Shown in pieces: positions 51,259-61,551 of a stretch of DNA of 64,000 nucleotides. The first letter of the stretch is position 1; each line of letters begins with the position of its first letter. This DNA comes from an uncultured Lachnospiraceae bacterium (GTDB taxonomy: Bacteria > Bacillota > Clostridia > Lachnospirales > Lachnospiraceae). The position numbers were made by a program, and so were the translations under genes. The stretch lies in assembly GCA_910587045.1 (NCBI GenBank), contig CAJULG010000004.1, positions 104,516-168,515 of the forward strand. Direction: 5' to 3'. The notes below the pieces were generated by a model, which saw only the letters and a list, made by a program, of their open reading frames with translations, ran no database searches and was not told the DNA's origin.

Positions 51259-51509
51259 CCCCGCCAGCCACAGACAGGAGCTGCGTTAGCAGCGAAAGCC
51301 TGTGAAACAGGCGGTCTGTGGCTTGAGCAGGGGCGTGGGCTGAACTGTGTACTGCGGCCGGGAGCCCCGCGAGCAGCGAAAGCCTGTGAAACAGGCGGTC
51401 TGTGGCTTGAGCAGGGGCGTGGGCTGAACTGTGTACTGCGGCCGGGAGCCCCGCGAGCAGTGAAAGCCTGTGAAACAGGCGGTCTGTGGCCTGAGCAGGG
51501 GCGGGGCTA
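51259..51509. mobile_element. GC-rich palindromic insertion with 84-bp tandem repeats
   Basis: The block is bounded by direct repeats AGGGAACG (51251-51258 and 51510-51517) and has CCCCGCC / GGCGGGG at its ends. Inside, an 84-bp unit recurs in phase at 51291, 51375 and 51459. Each carries a GCCTGT-GAA-ACAGGC hairpin; the first copy also forms GCCACAGAC/GTCTGTGGC and GCTGC-GTTA-GCAGC. No transposase is encoded. The 8-bp direct repeat looks like a target-site duplication of a small non-autonomous element that later expanded. Confidence 0.65.
51291..51508. repeat. 84-bp tandem repeat, about 2.6 copies
   Basis: Units starting at 51291, 51375 and 51459 are almost identical (AGCGAAAGCC, AGCGAAAGCC, AGTGAAAGCC). 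The period is a multiple of three and leaves an open frame through it, but no SD or coding logic supports translation. Confidence 0.92.
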
Positions 51510-51549
51510 AGGGAACGTTTTCACAAGCAGAACAAAGGAGGTAATGAAT

Positions 51550-53016
51550 ATGAAGATTTCACCAGATCTGGAGGAGGTCAAGAAGATTGCAGCCACCGGC
51601 AGCTATAAGGTACTGCCGGTCAGCTGTGAGATTTTATCTGATTTCACCACACCGATCGAGACAATGAAGATATTAAAGCAGGCATCGACACACTGCTATA
51701 TGCTGGAATCCGCCCGGGCCGATGACAAATGGGGGCGTTACACCTTCCTGGGCTTTCATCCAAAGCTGGAGATCACCTGCATAGACGGAGAAATGAAGGT
51801 TGGCAGCACCAGCTTCCGGACCGATGATCCATCGGGTTATCTTCGCCAGATCCTGGCGGAGTATAAGAGTCCCCAACTGGCGGAGCTTCCACCGTTCACC
51901 GGTGGACTGGTAGGATACTTCTCCTATGATTACCTCGGATACAGCGAGCCGGGGGTAAGATGCCGGGTAGAGGATACGGAAGCCTTTCAGGATGTTGACC
52001 TGATGCTCTTTGATAAGGTCATTGCCTTTGATCATGTCTGCCAGAAGATCATCCTCATTGTCAATATGTCCCTGGATGAGCCGGAGGAAGAATATAACAA
52101 GGCGATAGCAGAACTAAAGCAGCTTGTAGAGTTGTTGCGAAATGGTGAAAAGAAAGAAGAACCGGGCGGAAAACTGCTGGGTGAGGTAACACCGCTGTTC
52201 CAGAAAGAACAGTTCTGCGACATGGTAGAAAAAGCAAAGCAGTATATCCGTGAGGGCGACATCTTCCAGATCGTATTGTCCAATCGGTTAAGTGCACCCT
52301 TTGAGGGCAGTCTGCTTAATACCTACCGTGTCCTGCGTACCATCAATCCGTCTCCGTATATGTTCTATTTTTCAGGAACGGACGTGGAGGTGGCCGGAGC
52401 TTCGCCGGAAACCCTTGTGAAGCTGGAACAGGGCGTTCTGCATACCTTCCCGCTGGCAGGAACCCGGCCGAGGGGCAGAACGGACGAAGAGGATGCCGCA
52501 CTGGAGGCAGAGCTTCTTGCCGATGAAAAGGAGCTTGCCGAGCATAACATGCTGGTTGACCTCGGCAGAAATGATCTTGGAAAGATCAGCAGGTTCGGTA
52601 CGGTTCAGGTAGAGAAGCTGCATTCCATTGAACGCTTCTCCCATGTAATGCATATCGGTTCCACAGTACGAGGAGAAATCCGGGAGGAATATGACGCGCT
52701 GGATGCGATCGAAGCGGTACTGCCGGCCGGAACCCTTTCCGGCGCACCGAAGATCCGGGCCTGCCAGCTCATCGGAGAGCTTGAAAACAATAAACGCGGT
52801 ATCTATGGAGGTGCCATCGGCTATATCGACTTCACCGGCAACATGGATACCTGTATCGCCATCCGGATTGCTTATAAGAAAAACGGCAAGGTCTTTGTCC
52901 GGTCAGGGGCCGGCATTGTAGCAGACTCCGTTCCGGAGAAGGAATTTGAAGAATGTCTGAACAAGGCCCGCGCTTCTCTGCGGGCACTGCAGCTTGCACA
53001 GGAGGAAGAACTATGA
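51550..53016 (+). CDS. trpE: Anthranilate synthase component I
   Basis: Makes anthranilate from chorismate with ammonia from TrpG. 488 residues: N-terminal domain with the Trp-feedback region [18 protein letters not shown], and the chorismate-binding core ([68 protein letters not shown]). The ATG with GGAGG eight bases upstream is chosen over one two codons earlier. Controlled by the T-box; the stop overlaps trpG (ATGA). Confidence 0.97.
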   Translation: MKISPDLEEVKKIAATGSYKVLPVSCEILSDFTTPIETMKILKQASTHCYMLESARADDKWGRYTFLGFHPKLEITCIDGEMKVGSTSFRTDDPSGYLRQILAEYKSPQLAELPPFTGGLVGYFSYDYLGYSEPGVRCRVEDTEAFQDVDLMLFDKVIAFDHVCQKIILIVNMSLDEPEEEYNKAIAELKQLVELLRNGEKKEEPGGKLLGEVTPLFQKEQFCDMVEKAKQYIREGDIFQIVLSNRLSAPFEGSLLNTYRVLRTINPSPYMFYFSGTDVEVAGASPETLVKLEQGVLHTFPLAGTRPRGRTDEEDAALEAELLADEKELAEHNMLVDLGRNDLGKISRFGTVQVEKLHSIERFSHVMHIGSTVRGEIREEYDALDAIEAVLPAGTLSGAPKIRACQLIGELENNKRGIYGGAIGYIDFTGNMDTCIAIRIAYKKNGKVFVRSGAGIVADSVPEKEFEECLNKARASLRALQLAQEEEL

Positions 53017-53582
53017 TCCTATTGATAGATAATTACGACAGCTTTTCATACAACCTCTATCAGCTGATCGGTGAGATTGAGCCGGACATTAAGGTGATCC
53101 GTAACGATGAAATGCGGATAGAAGAGATCCGGAACCTAAAGCCGGAACGCATCATCCTTTCTCCGGGGCCGGGCAGACCGGAGGATGCAGGCATCATCAT
53201 TGACACTGTAAGAACGATCGGAACCGACATTCCCATTCTCGGTGTCTGTCTCGGTCACCAGGCAATCTGTGCCGCCTTCGGAGCCGTTATTACCTACGCA
53301 AAGGAACTGATGCACGGGAAGCAGTCGGATGTCCGCTTTGATATGAATTGCCCGCTGTTCCGGAACTGTCCCGCGATCGCGCCTGTAGCACGTTATCATT
53401 CTCTTGCAGCAGATGCCGGTACGCTTCCGGCAGAGTTAAAGGTAACCGCGCGTACCGCCGACGGTGAGATCATGGCAGTACAGCACAGAGCGTATCCCGT
53501 CTATGGAGTGCAGTTCCATCCGGAATCCATATTGACCCCGGACGGAACCACAATGCTAAGAAATTTTATAAAGGAGATATAG
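53013..53582 (+). CDS. trpG: Anthranilate synthase component II, glutamine amidotransferase
   Basis: 189 residues, class I glutamine amidotransferase: SPGPGRPEDAG, nucleophile Cys79 in LGVCLGHQ, and His/Glu in GVQFHPES. Supplies ammonia to TrpE. It is a separate protein and not fused to TrpD. Start overlaps the trpE stop by 4 bases. Confidence 0.96.
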   Translation: MILLIDNYDSFSYNLYQLIGEIEPDIKVIRNDEMRIEEIRNLKPERIILSPGPGRPEDAGIIIDTVRTIGTDIPILGVCLGHQAICAAFGAVITYAKELMHGKQSDVRFDMNCPLFRNCPAIAPVARYHSLAADAGTLPAELKVTARTADGEIMAVQHRAYPVYGVQFHPESILTPDGTTMLRNFIKEI

Positions 53583-53585
53583 ATT

Positions 53586-54617
53586 ATGATCAAAGAAGCC
53601 ATTGTAAAAATAGTCAACAAAGAAGACCTTACCTATGAAGAGGCATATGCCGTAATGAATGAGATCATGAGCGGAGAAACCTCCGCTACACAAAATGCCG
53701 CATTCCTTGCTGCTCTTTCCACCAAGAGTGCCAAGGCAGAGACAACGGATGAGATCGCAGGCTGCGCCGCAGCCATGAGAGATCATGCCACAAGGGTTGA
53801 GACCGGCATGGAGTTATTCGAAATTGTCGGTACGGGAGGAGATAACGCCCACAGCTTCAATATCTCTACCACCTCCGCCCTGGTTGCGGCGGCAGGCGGA
53901 ATGAAAGTTGCAAAGCATGGCAACCGTGCTGCCTCCTCCCAGTGCGGAACCGCAGACTGCTTAGAAGCGCTGGGTGTAAACATCCAGCAGAGTCCGGCAA
54001 GATGTGTTGAACTGCTGAAGGAAGTCGGTATGTGCTTCTTCTTTGCACAGAAATACCATACCTCCATGAAGTATGTAGGAGCTATCCGTAAGGAGCTTGG
54101 CTTCCGCACCGTATTCAATATCCTGGGGCCGCTGACCAACCCCGGCACGCCATCCATGCAGCTTCTCGGCGTATATGACGAGTATCTGGTCGGGCCGCTG
54201 GCACAGGTGCTGATCAGCCTCGGCGTTAAGCGGGGAATGGTGGTATACGGACAGGACAGACTGGATGAGATCTCCATGAGTGCACCGACTACGATTTGTG
54301 AGATTCAGAATGGCTGGTATCGATCCTCGGTCATCATGCCGGAGGATTTCGGCTTTGAACGCTGTACCAGGGAGGATCTAAGGGGCGGTACGCCGGAAGA
54401 AAATGCGAATATCACCCGGGCAATCTTACATGGCGAAAAAGGACACAAGCGTAATGCAGTGTTAATGAACGCAGGTGCCGCACTCTACATCGGCGGCAAG
54501 GCTGACAATATGAAAGCAGGAATTGCACTGGCCGCAGAGCTCATTGATTCCGGTAAAGCAACGGACACCCTGAATAAGCTGATTGAAGTCAGCAACCGGC
54601 CGGAGGTAGAAGCATGA
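53586..54617 (+). CDS. trpD: Anthranilate phosphoribosyltransferase
   Basis: 343 residues: [14 protein letters not shown] (phosphate loop), [20 protein letters not shown] and [14 protein letters not shown]. Transfers phosphoribose to anthranilate. AAGGAG precedes the ATG, 3 bases after trpG; the stop overlaps trpC. Confidence 0.96.
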   Translation: MIKEAIVKIVNKEDLTYEEAYAVMNEIMSGETSATQNAAFLAALSTKSAKAETTDEIAGCAAAMRDHATRVETGMELFEIVGTGGDNAHSFNISTTSALVAAAGGMKVAKHGNRAASSQCGTADCLEALGVNIQQSPARCVELLKEVGMCFFFAQKYHTSMKYVGAIRKELGFRTVFNILGPLTNPGTPSMQLLGVYDEYLVGPLAQVLISLGVKRGMVVYGQDRLDEISMSAPTTICEIQNGWYRSSVIMPEDFGFERCTREDLRGGTPEENANITRAILHGEKGHKRNAVLMNAGAALYIGGKADNMKAGIALAAELIDSGKATDTLNKLIEVSNRPEVEA

Positions 54618-55396
54618 CGATACTGGACCAGCTTGCAGATCATGCCAGAGAGCGTGTCAGGCAGGCAAGAAAGAAAATATCACTGGAGGAGCTGCAGCGG
54701 CAGGCAGACCTGCTCCCCAAAGGAAGCTTCTCCTTTGAGGAGACACTGAAAACACCGGGACTCTCCTTTATCTGCGAGTGCAAGAAGGCCTCCCCCTCCA
54801 AGGGCATCATTGCTCCTGATTTTCCTTATCTGCAGATCGCACAGGAATATGAGGCGGCAGGTGCAGATTGTATCTCGGTTCTGACGGAACCGGAATGGTT
54901 CCTGGGCAGGGATGAGTATCTCAGGGAAATCGCAGCTGCGGTATCTGTTCCCTGTCTGCGTAAGGACTTTACCATAGATGAATATATGATTTATGAGGCA
55001 AAAGTGCTGGGGGCCTCGGCAGTGCTGCTTATCTGCTCCATTCTGACGGAGGAGCAGATGAAAGGTTATCTTGCAGTCTGTGACAGTCTGGGCCTGTCTG
55101 CGCTGGTAGAAGCGCATGATGAGAGTGAGATCCGGATGGCTCTCAGGGCCGGTGCCAGGATCATCGGTGTGAATAACCGTAATCTCAGAGATTTCTCTGT
55201 AGACACGGATAACAGCCGCAGACTGCGGGAACAGATTCCCCGGGATATCCTGTTCGTATCCGAGAGCGGAGTGCGAAGCGAGGAGGATGTAACAAAACTT
55301 CATGAGATCGGGGCCGATGCCGTGCTGATCGGAGAAGCCCTGATGCGGGCATCCGACAAGAAGGAACTGCTTGCCAGACTGCGAGGTGCATCATGA
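54614..55396 (+). CDS. trpC: Indole-3-glycerol phosphate synthase
   Basis: 260 residues, TIM barrel: [13 protein letters not shown] (catalytic Lys), [30 protein letters not shown] and VSESGVR. Closes the indole ring. ATGA overlaps on both sides. Confidence 0.96.
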   Translation: MTILDQLADHARERVRQARKKISLEELQRQADLLPKGSFSFEETLKTPGLSFICECKKASPSKGIIAPDFPYLQIAQEYEAAGADCISVLTEPEWFLGRDEYLREIAAAVSVPCLRKDFTIDEYMIYEAKVLGASAVLLICSILTEEQMKGYLAVCDSLGLSALVEAHDESEIRMALRAGARIIGVNNRNLRDFSVDTDNSRRLREQIPRDILFVSESGVRSEEDVTKLHEIGADAVLIGEALMRASDKKELLARLRGAS

Positions 55397-56004
55397 CAAG
55401 GATCAAGCTTTGCGGACTCTCCCGCACCTGTGATATCGAAGCGGTAAATGAACTGCAGCCCGACTATATCGGATTTGTATTTGCACCGGGCAGCAGACGA
55501 TATGTTACACCGAAACAGGCAGAAGAATTAAAACAACTGCTGTCTCCTGAAATAAAGGCAGTGGGGGTGTTTGCAGATGAGGAACCGCAGACGGTTGCCG
55601 GACTCCTGAAGGAGGGTATTCTTGATATTGCCCAGCTTCACGGCAGAGAAGAGGAAGACTATATACAGCAGCTGCGTGCGCAGACCACGAAACCGATCAT
55701 AAAGGCCTTTCGCATGGATACGTTTGACAGCATTGCGGATGCAGAACACAGTACCGCAGATTATGTACTGCTCGACTCCGGCAGCGGCGGCACAGGAACT
55801 GTATTCAACTGGGAACTGGCGCAGAAGCTGAAACGACCCTATTTTCTGGCCGGAGGGATCCGGCTGGAGAATGTATCAGATGCAATAAAGACACTTCGGC
55901 CCTTTGCGGTTGATATCAGCTCCGGCATCGAAACAGACGGATACAAGGATAAAAGAAAAATGGCGGCCATGGTTGCCGCTGTCAGAAAGGAAAGAAGACG
56001 ATGA
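55393..56004 (+). CDS. trpF: Phosphoribosylanthranilate isomerase
   Basis: 203 residues: KLCGLSR with the catalytic Cys, [50 protein letters not shown] and [11 protein letters not shown]. Separate from TrpC. ATGA overlaps both neighbours. Confidence 0.96.
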   Translation: MTRIKLCGLSRTCDIEAVNELQPDYIGFVFAPGSRRYVTPKQAEELKQLLSPEIKAVGVFADEEPQTVAGLLKEGILDIAQLHGREEEDYIQQLRAQTTKPIIKAFRMDTFDSIADAEHSTADYVLLDSGSGGTGTVFNWELAQKLKRPYFLAGGIRLENVSDAIKTLRPFAVDISSGIETDGYKDKRKMAAMVAAVRKERRR

Positions 56005-57191
56005 CAAATCCAAACGGACGCTTCGGTATTCACGGCGGACAGTATATTCCGGAAACGCTGATGAATGCAGTGATCGAACTGGAAGAAGCGTATAATCACT
56101 ATAAAAATGACCCGGAATTCAACCGGGAGCTTACAGAATTACTGAATGAATATGCAGGCAGACCATCAAGGCTGTATTATGCAGAAAAGATGACAAAGGA
56201 TCTTGGCGGTGCGAAGATTTATCTCAAGCGGGAGGATCTGAACCATACCGGAGCCCATAAGATCAACAATGTGCTGGGCCAGGCCCTTCTTGCAAAAAAG
56301 ATGGGGAAGACCCGTCTGATCGCGGAAACAGGGGCTGGTCAGCATGGCGTTGCCACTGCAACTGCCGCCGCATTGATGGGAATGGAATGCGTGGTCTTTA
56401 TGGGAGAGGAGGATACGATCCGTCAGGCGCTTAACGTATATCGTATGCGTCTGTTAGGTGCCGAGGTAGTGCCGGTGACCACCGGTACCGCTACCCTGAA
56501 AGATGCCGTATCTGAAGCAATGCGGGAATGGACCTCCCGCATCAGCGATACTCATTACTGTCTGGGTTCCGTTATGGGGCCTCATCCGTTTCCGGTGATC
56601 GTCCGTGATTTTCAGGCAGTCATTTCCAGGGAGATTAAGGAACAGCTCCTGCAGAGGGAGGGAAGATTACCGGATGCAGTCATTGCCTGTGTAGGCGGCG
56701 GCTCCAATGCGATCGGCAGCTTCTATCACTTTATTGAAGACAAGGATGTAAGACTGATCGGGTGCGAGGCGGCAGGCAGAGGCGTGGATACCTTTGAAAC
56801 AGCAGCCACGATCGCGACCGGCAGACTGGGGATCTTCCATGGTATGAAGTCCTATTTTTGTCAGGATGAGTACGGTCAGATCGCTCCGGTCTATTCTATT
56901 TCCGCCGGTCTTGATTATCCCGGTATCGGTCCGGAGCATGCGTATCTGCATGACACGGGAAGGGCAGAGTATGTTCCCGTAACAGATGATGAAGCAGTCT
57001 GTGCCTTTGAATATCTGGCAAGAACTGAGGGGATCATTCCGGCCATCGAATCTGCTCACGCTGTTGCACAGGCATTGAAGCTGGCGCCGCAGATGCAGAA
57101 GGAGCAGATTATTGTAATTACCATTTCCGGCAGGGGTGACAAGGACTGTGCCGCCATTGCCCGCTACAGAGGGGAGGATATTCATGAGTAA
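56001..57191 (+). CDS. trpB: Tryptophan synthase beta subunit
   Basis: 396 residues: PLP Lys87 in [21 protein letters not shown], the phosphate-binding loop [10 protein letters not shown], and [11 protein letters not shown]. Condenses indole with serine. It is TrpB1-like and paired with trpA, which it overlaps by 8 bases. Confidence 0.97.
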   Translation: MTNPNGRFGIHGGQYIPETLMNAVIELEEAYNHYKNDPEFNRELTELLNEYAGRPSRLYYAEKMTKDLGGAKIYLKREDLNHTGAHKINNVLGQALLAKKMGKTRLIAETGAGQHGVATATAAALMGMECVVFMGEEDTIRQALNVYRMRLLGAEVVPVTTGTATLKDAVSEAMREWTSRISDTHYCLGSVMGPHPFPVIVRDFQAVISREIKEQLLQREGRLPDAVIACVGGGSNAIGSFYHFIEDKDVRLIGCEAAGRGVDTFETAATIATGRLGIFHGMKSYFCQDEYGQIAPVYSISAGLDYPGIGPEHAYLHDTGRAEYVPVTDDEAVCAFEYLARTEGIIPAIESAHAVAQALKLAPQMQKEQIIVITISGRGDKDCAAIARYRGEDIHE

Positions 57192-57954
57192 CATTCGAAC
57201 AGCATTTGAGAACGGAAAAGCATTTATTGCATTTATCACCTGCGGAGACCCTGACCTGGAGACGACAGCCGCCGCTGTCCGGGCCGCTGTAGAGAATGGA
57301 GCCGACCTGATCGAGCTGGGGATTCCCTTCTCGGATCCTACCGCAGAGGGACCCGTCATTCAGGGAGCGAATATCCGGGCACTGAGCGGAGGCGTGACCA
57401 CAGACCGGATATTTGCTTTTGTAAAGGAACTTCGCAGGAATATAAGCGTTCCGCTTGTATTTATGACCTATGTCAATGTTGTATTCTCCTATGGGACCGA
57501 ACGATTTCTATCTGCCTGCCGGGATATTGGAATTGACGGATTGATCCTGCCGGATCTGCCTTTTGAAGAAAAGGAAGAGGTTCAGCCGGTCTGCAGAACG
57601 TACGGTGTAGATCTGATCTCTCTGATCGCACCGACCTCGGAGAAGCGGATCGCCATGATCGCAAAGGAAGCAGAAGGATTTCTCTATATCGTGTCGTCTC
57701 TTGGTGTAACAGGAGCAAGAAGCGAGATTAAAACGAATCTTGCCTCTATCATGGAGGCGGTACGTCAGAATACGGATATTCCGTGTGCCATCGGCTTCGG
57801 CATCTCAACGCCGGAGCAGGCGAAGAAGATGGCGGCTCTTTCCGATGGTGCCATTGTCGGGTCTGCGATCATTAAGCTGTTAGAACAGTACGGCAAGGAT
57901 GCACCGGAGCAGATCGGTGCGTATGTAAAGTCAATGAAGGATGCGTTAAGATAA
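57184..57954 (+). CDS. trpA: Tryptophan synthase alpha subunit
   Basis: 256 residues: [12 protein letters not shown], catalytic Glu44 in [11 protein letters not shown] (Asp51 next), [32 protein letters not shown] and [11 protein letters not shown]. Cleaves indole-3-glycerol phosphate. Last gene of the operon, followed by a terminator. Confidence 0.96.
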   Translation: MSNIRTAFENGKAFIAFITCGDPDLETTAAAVRAAVENGADLIELGIPFSDPTAEGPVIQGANIRALSGGVTTDRIFAFVKELRRNISVPLVFMTYVNVVFSYGTERFLSACRDIGIDGLILPDLPFEEKEEVQPVCRTYGVDLISLIAPTSEKRIAMIAKEAEGFLYIVSSLGVTGARSEIKTNLASIMEAVRQNTDIPCAIGFGISTPEQAKKMAALSDGAIVGSAIIKLLEQYGKDAPEQIGAYVKSMKDALR

Positions 57955-57962
57955 AACATAAA

Positions 57963-58003
57963 AACAGCGGGAACTCATTTCTGATATTCCCGCTGTTCCT
58001 TTT
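57963..58003. terminator. Bidirectional terminator after trpA
   Basis: 11-bp perfect stem AACAGCGGGAA / TTCCCGCTGTT with T-rich tails on both strands, so it can also end the minus-strand gene that stops at 58084. Confidence 0.8.
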
Positions 58004-58083
58004 GTTCATTACACTGTTCCGATCGGAACTTTATGATCTTTTTCTTCTCTTCCTAGTATAAGCCTGTTCCGGCTCACCTGCAT

Positions 58084-58698
58084 CTACTCAGCGATGCCGG
58101 CCTCTTTTGCCCATTCATCCATCTTCTTCATGGTTGCATCATAGGTCTGCTGAGAAATTCCCGGAAGCTCGCCGCCCCAGAGCTTTTTGGCTGCGTCAAA
58201 TCCCTTCTGGATTGCCTTGCGCATCTTCTCGATCTTTTCACTGTCACCGCCGGCAGCAGCTTTGGCGAATTCAACCAGACGGTCGGAAGTCTGATTAACA
58301 CCCCAGTAGCCATCTTCAGCGATATCGGCCTTTGCCTGAGCAGCAGTTGCCGCATCCACCTTAAAGTTTCCGGTACGGATCGCATTCCAGAATGAAGAAT
58401 CATTCAGGAGATCAGAAGGATTCGCAGCAGCATAGGTCTGACCCTGCTTGGTGATCACCTTCTCAACCAGACTCTTCAAAGATGCAAGCCTTGCATCAGA
58501 AGCTGCCTGCAGCTTCGCCATTACTTCGCGATTCGCCTTACCGCTCTTTCTGGTTGATGAACCTGCAGAACTCTTCTCATATACAACTGCAGTGTCATCA
58601 TTTTTCGCTGCTACTGTACTTTCTGCAGCCTTGGTATTGGCAGAAGTTGTGCTTGCAGCAGCCGTGGTATAAGTGGAACCAGATACTCCATTAACCAT
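58084..58698 (-). CDS. Uncharacterised Ala/Lys/Ser-rich protein, possibly flagellar regulon
   Basis: 204 residues. Low-complexity Ser/Thr/Ala-rich start (VNGVSGSTYTTAAASTTSAN), then a helical region (MAKLQAASDARLASLKSLVE) and a conserved-looking end (AKADIAEDGYWGVNQTSDRL, GISQQTYDATMKKMDEWAKE). It resembles a family I have seen in flagellated Lachnospiraceae, but no function is known. GGAGGG eight bases before the ATG sets the start. A sigma-28-like promoter lies upstream, which suggests expression with flagellar genes. Confidence 0.6.
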   Translation of the reverse strand: MVNGVSGSTYTTAAASTTSANTKAAESTVAAKNDDTAVVYEKSSAGSSTRKSGKANREVMAKLQAASDARLASLKSLVEKVITKQGQTYAAANPSDLLNDSSFWNAIRTGNFKVDAATAAQAKADIAEDGYWGVNQTSDRLVEFAKAAAGGDSEKIEKMRKAIQKGFDAAKKLWGGELPGISQQTYDATMKKMDEWAKEAGIAE

Positions 58699-58773
58699 TT
58701 TAATCACCCTCCTTGGTATTGTAAATCTGACAATTTTTAGCATCCCTGCTAAAAACAGGTTTCGTTATCTAAT

Positions 58774-58799
58774 ATATCGGATAAAAAGCAAAAGAATTA
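58774..58799 (-). promoter_or_regulatory. Sigma-28-like promoter
   Basis: On the minus strand TAAT, 15 bases, CCGATAT, close to the TAAA-N15-GCCGATAA flagellar sigma consensus. About 75 bases before the start codon of the minus-strand gene. Confidence 0.4.
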
Positions 58800-58862
58800 A
58801 CCTCTTTTATAAAAAAAATTGAAAAACAACTATAAAATCTTCATTAAAAATGTTAAGAATAA

Positions 58863-58891
58863 GATACAACCGCCGGCGCATGTGTTATACT
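58863..58891 (+). promoter_or_regulatory. Extended -10 promoter of sensor kinase
   Basis: GATACA, 17 bases, TATACT preceded by TGT (extended -10). Confidence 0.45.
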
Positions 58892-58942
58892 GAACACGGG
58901 CGTACAGAATGTCAGCTTATGCAGAAAGGGGAGGGTATCCGT

Positions 58943-60448
58943 ATGAAAATGGCAGATAAGGTAAAGATGCTGGTGATCCCTCTCGTCTTAATTCCCTTTT
59001 TGATCATCATCAGCGGTACGTTCATATTCGGCAGGATATATTTAAAGAGCGTATTCGGAACCAAAGGAAACGGTACCTTAGAGCCATATGCCAATCCGGT
59101 CATGACCATGAACAGTGTTGCAGAGGAGATATTAAAAGAACTGGAGGCGGATACTGTGAATCATCCGGACCAGTTGTTAGACCGCTCCTATCTGGAGGGA
59201 TTAAATGAACGTCTGGCGGAAAATAATACATTTTTTATGGTGCGGATCGAGAATGAGATTTATTTTCGGGGAAAAGCAGATACAGAAGAATTAGATACGC
59301 TTCTCCCGGCTTATGGCGACAATGAGCAGATCGAAGGCGGATTATTTGTGGATGGTTCCAATCCCTTTTTTCTGCGCCAGCAGGATTTTTCCTTAAGCGA
59401 TGGAAGAAACGGCTCCATCTTTGTTATTACCTATACGGACCGCCTGGTTCGGAATATGAAGCAGATCCTGATCGAGCTTATGCTGATGGTAGTAGGTGTC
59501 CTGATGCTGGTCAGCGGGTTTACATCCCTGTATATCTACTGGGTCTTTGTCCGCCCTCTGAAGCTGTTGCAGGAGGGGACGGAGCGGATCAAGGAAGGGA
59601 ATCTGGAAGTGGATGTAGCAGTTCTTTCTGATGATGAGATCGGACAGGTCTGCCAGTCCTTTAATGAAATGCGGGTAAAGCTAAAGGAGTCTGTAGACGA
59701 TCGGATGCGGTATGAGCAGGAGAACCGGGAACTGATCAGCAATATTTCCCATGATCTTCGAACGCCGATCACAGCGATCAAAGGATATGTTGAAGGCATT
59801 ATGGATGGAGTGGCGGATACCCCGGAGAAGATGGACCGGTATATCCGGACGATTTATAACAAGGCAAACGAGATGGATGCTCTGATCAATGAATTATCTC
59901 TGTATACGAAGATTGATAACAATGCCATACCCTATAATTTTGCCAAGATCAATGTGGCATCCTATTTTGATGACTGTATTGAGGATATTTCCATGGATCT
60001 GGAATCGGCGGATGTGAAACTGGAATACCGGAATCAGTGCCGGAAGGAAACCCGGATCATAGCCGATCCGGAACAGCTCCGCCGGGTGATCGGCAATATC
60101 GTTACCAATGCAGTCAAGTATAATTCCAAGGAAGAACGCCAGATCCGGATTCAGGTAATGCCGTATGAAGAGAGTTTTGTATGCATCCAGATTCAGGACA
60201 ACGGCTGCGGGATTGCAAAGAAGGATCTGCCACTGATATTCAAGCGGATGTACCGGACGGATGCCTCCCGGAATTCCTCCACCGGTGGAAGCGGTCTGGG
60301 GCTTGCCATTGCCAGAAAGATCGTAGAGGAGCATGGCGGAAGGATATGGGCAGAGAGCGAGGAAGGACAGGGTACGTTAATCGCATTTACTTTGAAACAG
60401 TATCAGGAACCGGAATCCCGGGCAGAGGAAGAAAAAGAAAGATCATAA
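58943..60448 (+). CDS. Two-component sensor histidine kinase with HAMP domain
   Basis: 501 residues: membrane helix (LVIPLVLIPFLIIISGTFIF), an extracytoplasmic sensor of ~140 residues, second helix (IELMLMVVGVLMLVSGFTS), HAMP (RPLKLLQEGTERIKEGNLEV), His270 in NISHDLRTPI, and HATPase motifs (NAVKYN, DNGCGI, GGSGLGLAIA). Encoded 55 bases before its likely partner regulator. Signal unknown. GGGGAGGG eight bases upstream fixes this ATG. Confidence 0.9.
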   Translation: MKMADKVKMLVIPLVLIPFLIIISGTFIFGRIYLKSVFGTKGNGTLEPYANPVMTMNSVAEEILKELEADTVNHPDQLLDRSYLEGLNERLAENNTFFMVRIENEIYFRGKADTEELDTLLPAYGDNEQIEGGLFVDGSNPFFLRQQDFSLSDGRNGSIFVITYTDRLVRNMKQILIELMLMVVGVLMLVSGFTSLYIYWVFVRPLKLLQEGTERIKEGNLEVDVAVLSDDEIGQVCQSFNEMRVKLKESVDDRMRYEQENRELISNISHDLRTPITAIKGYVEGIMDGVADTPEKMDRYIRTIYNKANEMDALINELSLYTKIDNNAIPYNFAKINVASYFDDCIEDISMDLESADVKLEYRNQCRKETRIIADPEQLRRVIGNIVTNAVKYNSKEERQIRIQVMPYEESFVCIQIQDNGCGIAKKDLPLIFKRMYRTDASRNSSTGGSGLGLAIARKIVEEHGGRIWAESEEGQGTLIAFTLKQYQEPESRAEEEKERS

Positions 60449-60503
60449 ACGAATCATGAGAATAATTTGATAAGAGCTATGAGTAAACCAGGAGGAAAAC
60501 AGT

Positions 60504-61196
60504 ATGAGTAAGGTATTGATCATTGAGGATGAGCAGGCGATCGCAGAATTAGAAAAGGATTATCTGGAGCTGTATGATTTTGAAGTAAGCATCGAGCATG
60601 ACGGGCAGAAGGGCCTGGACCGGGCATTATTAGAGAACTATGACATTGTCATCGTAGATCTGATGCTTCCTTCCGTTGACGGGTTTGAGGTCTGTAAACG
60701 GATTCGTGAGGTAAAGGACATACCGATCCTGGTGGTTTCTGCCAAGAAGGAGGATATTGACAAGATCCGTGGACTGGAGCTCGGTGCAGATGATTACATT
60801 ACCAAGCCCTTTAGTCCCAGCGAGCTGGTAGCCAGGGTAAAGGCTCATCTTTCCAGATATGAGCGTCTGGTGAAAAGCGGAACCGGACAGGAGAATGCAT
60901 TTATTGAGATCCGGGGTATCAAGATCGATAAGACTGCCCGCCGGGTATTCATAAACGGGGAGGAGAAGATCCTGACGACGAAGGAATTTGATCTGCTCGC
61001 TTTTCTGGCATCGAATCCGAATCATGTCTATACAAAGGAGGAACTGTTCAAGCAAATCTGGAACATGGATTCCATCGGTGATATTGCAACAGTAACGGTG
61101 CATATCAAAAAGATCCGGGAGAAGATCGAACTGAATACGGCAAAGCCACAATATATTGAAACCATATGGGGCGTAGGATACCGGTTTAAAGTTTGA
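60504..61196 (+). CDS. OmpR-family response regulator
   Basis: 230 residues: acidic pocket EDE, phosphorylation Asp52 in VIVDLMLPS, Lys in ITKPFSP, then a winged helix (LTTKEFDLLAFLASN, VTVHIKKIREKIE, IETIWGVGYRF). Pairs with the kinase upstream. AGGAGG precedes the ATG. Confidence 0.9.
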   Translation: MSKVLIIEDEQAIAELEKDYLELYDFEVSIEHDGQKGLDRALLENYDIVIVDLMLPSVDGFEVCKRIREVKDIPILVVSAKKEDIDKIRGLELGADDYITKPFSPSELVARVKAHLSRYERLVKSGTGQENAFIEIRGIKIDKTARRVFINGEEKILTTKEFDLLAFLASNPNHVYTKEELFKQIWNMDSIGDIATVTVHIKKIREKIELNTAKPQYIETIWGVGYRFKV

Positions 61197-61551
61197 AATA
61201 CGGATTTTTTCCGCTTGACAAAGAAATTAAAATGAATTTAACTTCCCGGAGCCGGAAGAGAAACCGGATTCTGGGCAAGTATTCTTAATATAAAGGCAGG
61301 CAAAGGGGCTTTGAGGTGAATTTCAAAGAACCGGATAAAGGAGAACACCTCCCGGCAGCAGGGGGGCGTCCGAAAGACAAATATATGCCTATTTTCTATA
61401 TACGGAAAATTTCCGTACACTTTCCTCGAAAGTACCTTTATGTATGTTTAATGTGATAATATCAGTTCTGGAAAGCCCATTGGATGTGAATCGCGGTATC
61501 CAACAGAGAAACCGCTTGTTAGATTTCCAGGGGAATAAGGGATTGGTGATC
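61197..61551. other. 355-bp intergenic region without recognised gene
   Basis: It has a TTGACA hexamer (61215-61220) with no good -10, a GCTTTGA/TTCAAAG hairpin near 61308-61330, and a GC-rich stretch (61347-61372). No open frame with an SD and no riboswitch consensus could be supported. A decayed gene or an unrecognised leader are both possible. Confidence 0.4.

Noticed and set aside
51291..51508. Possible CRISPR array
   Set aside because: The units are directly adjacent 84-bp copies without unique spacers, and no cas gene is nearby.
51031..51510. Open frame encoding 28-residue repeats across the trp leader
   Set aside because: It starts inside the T-box, crosses its terminator, has no SD, and is open only because the 84-bp DNA repeat is a multiple of three.
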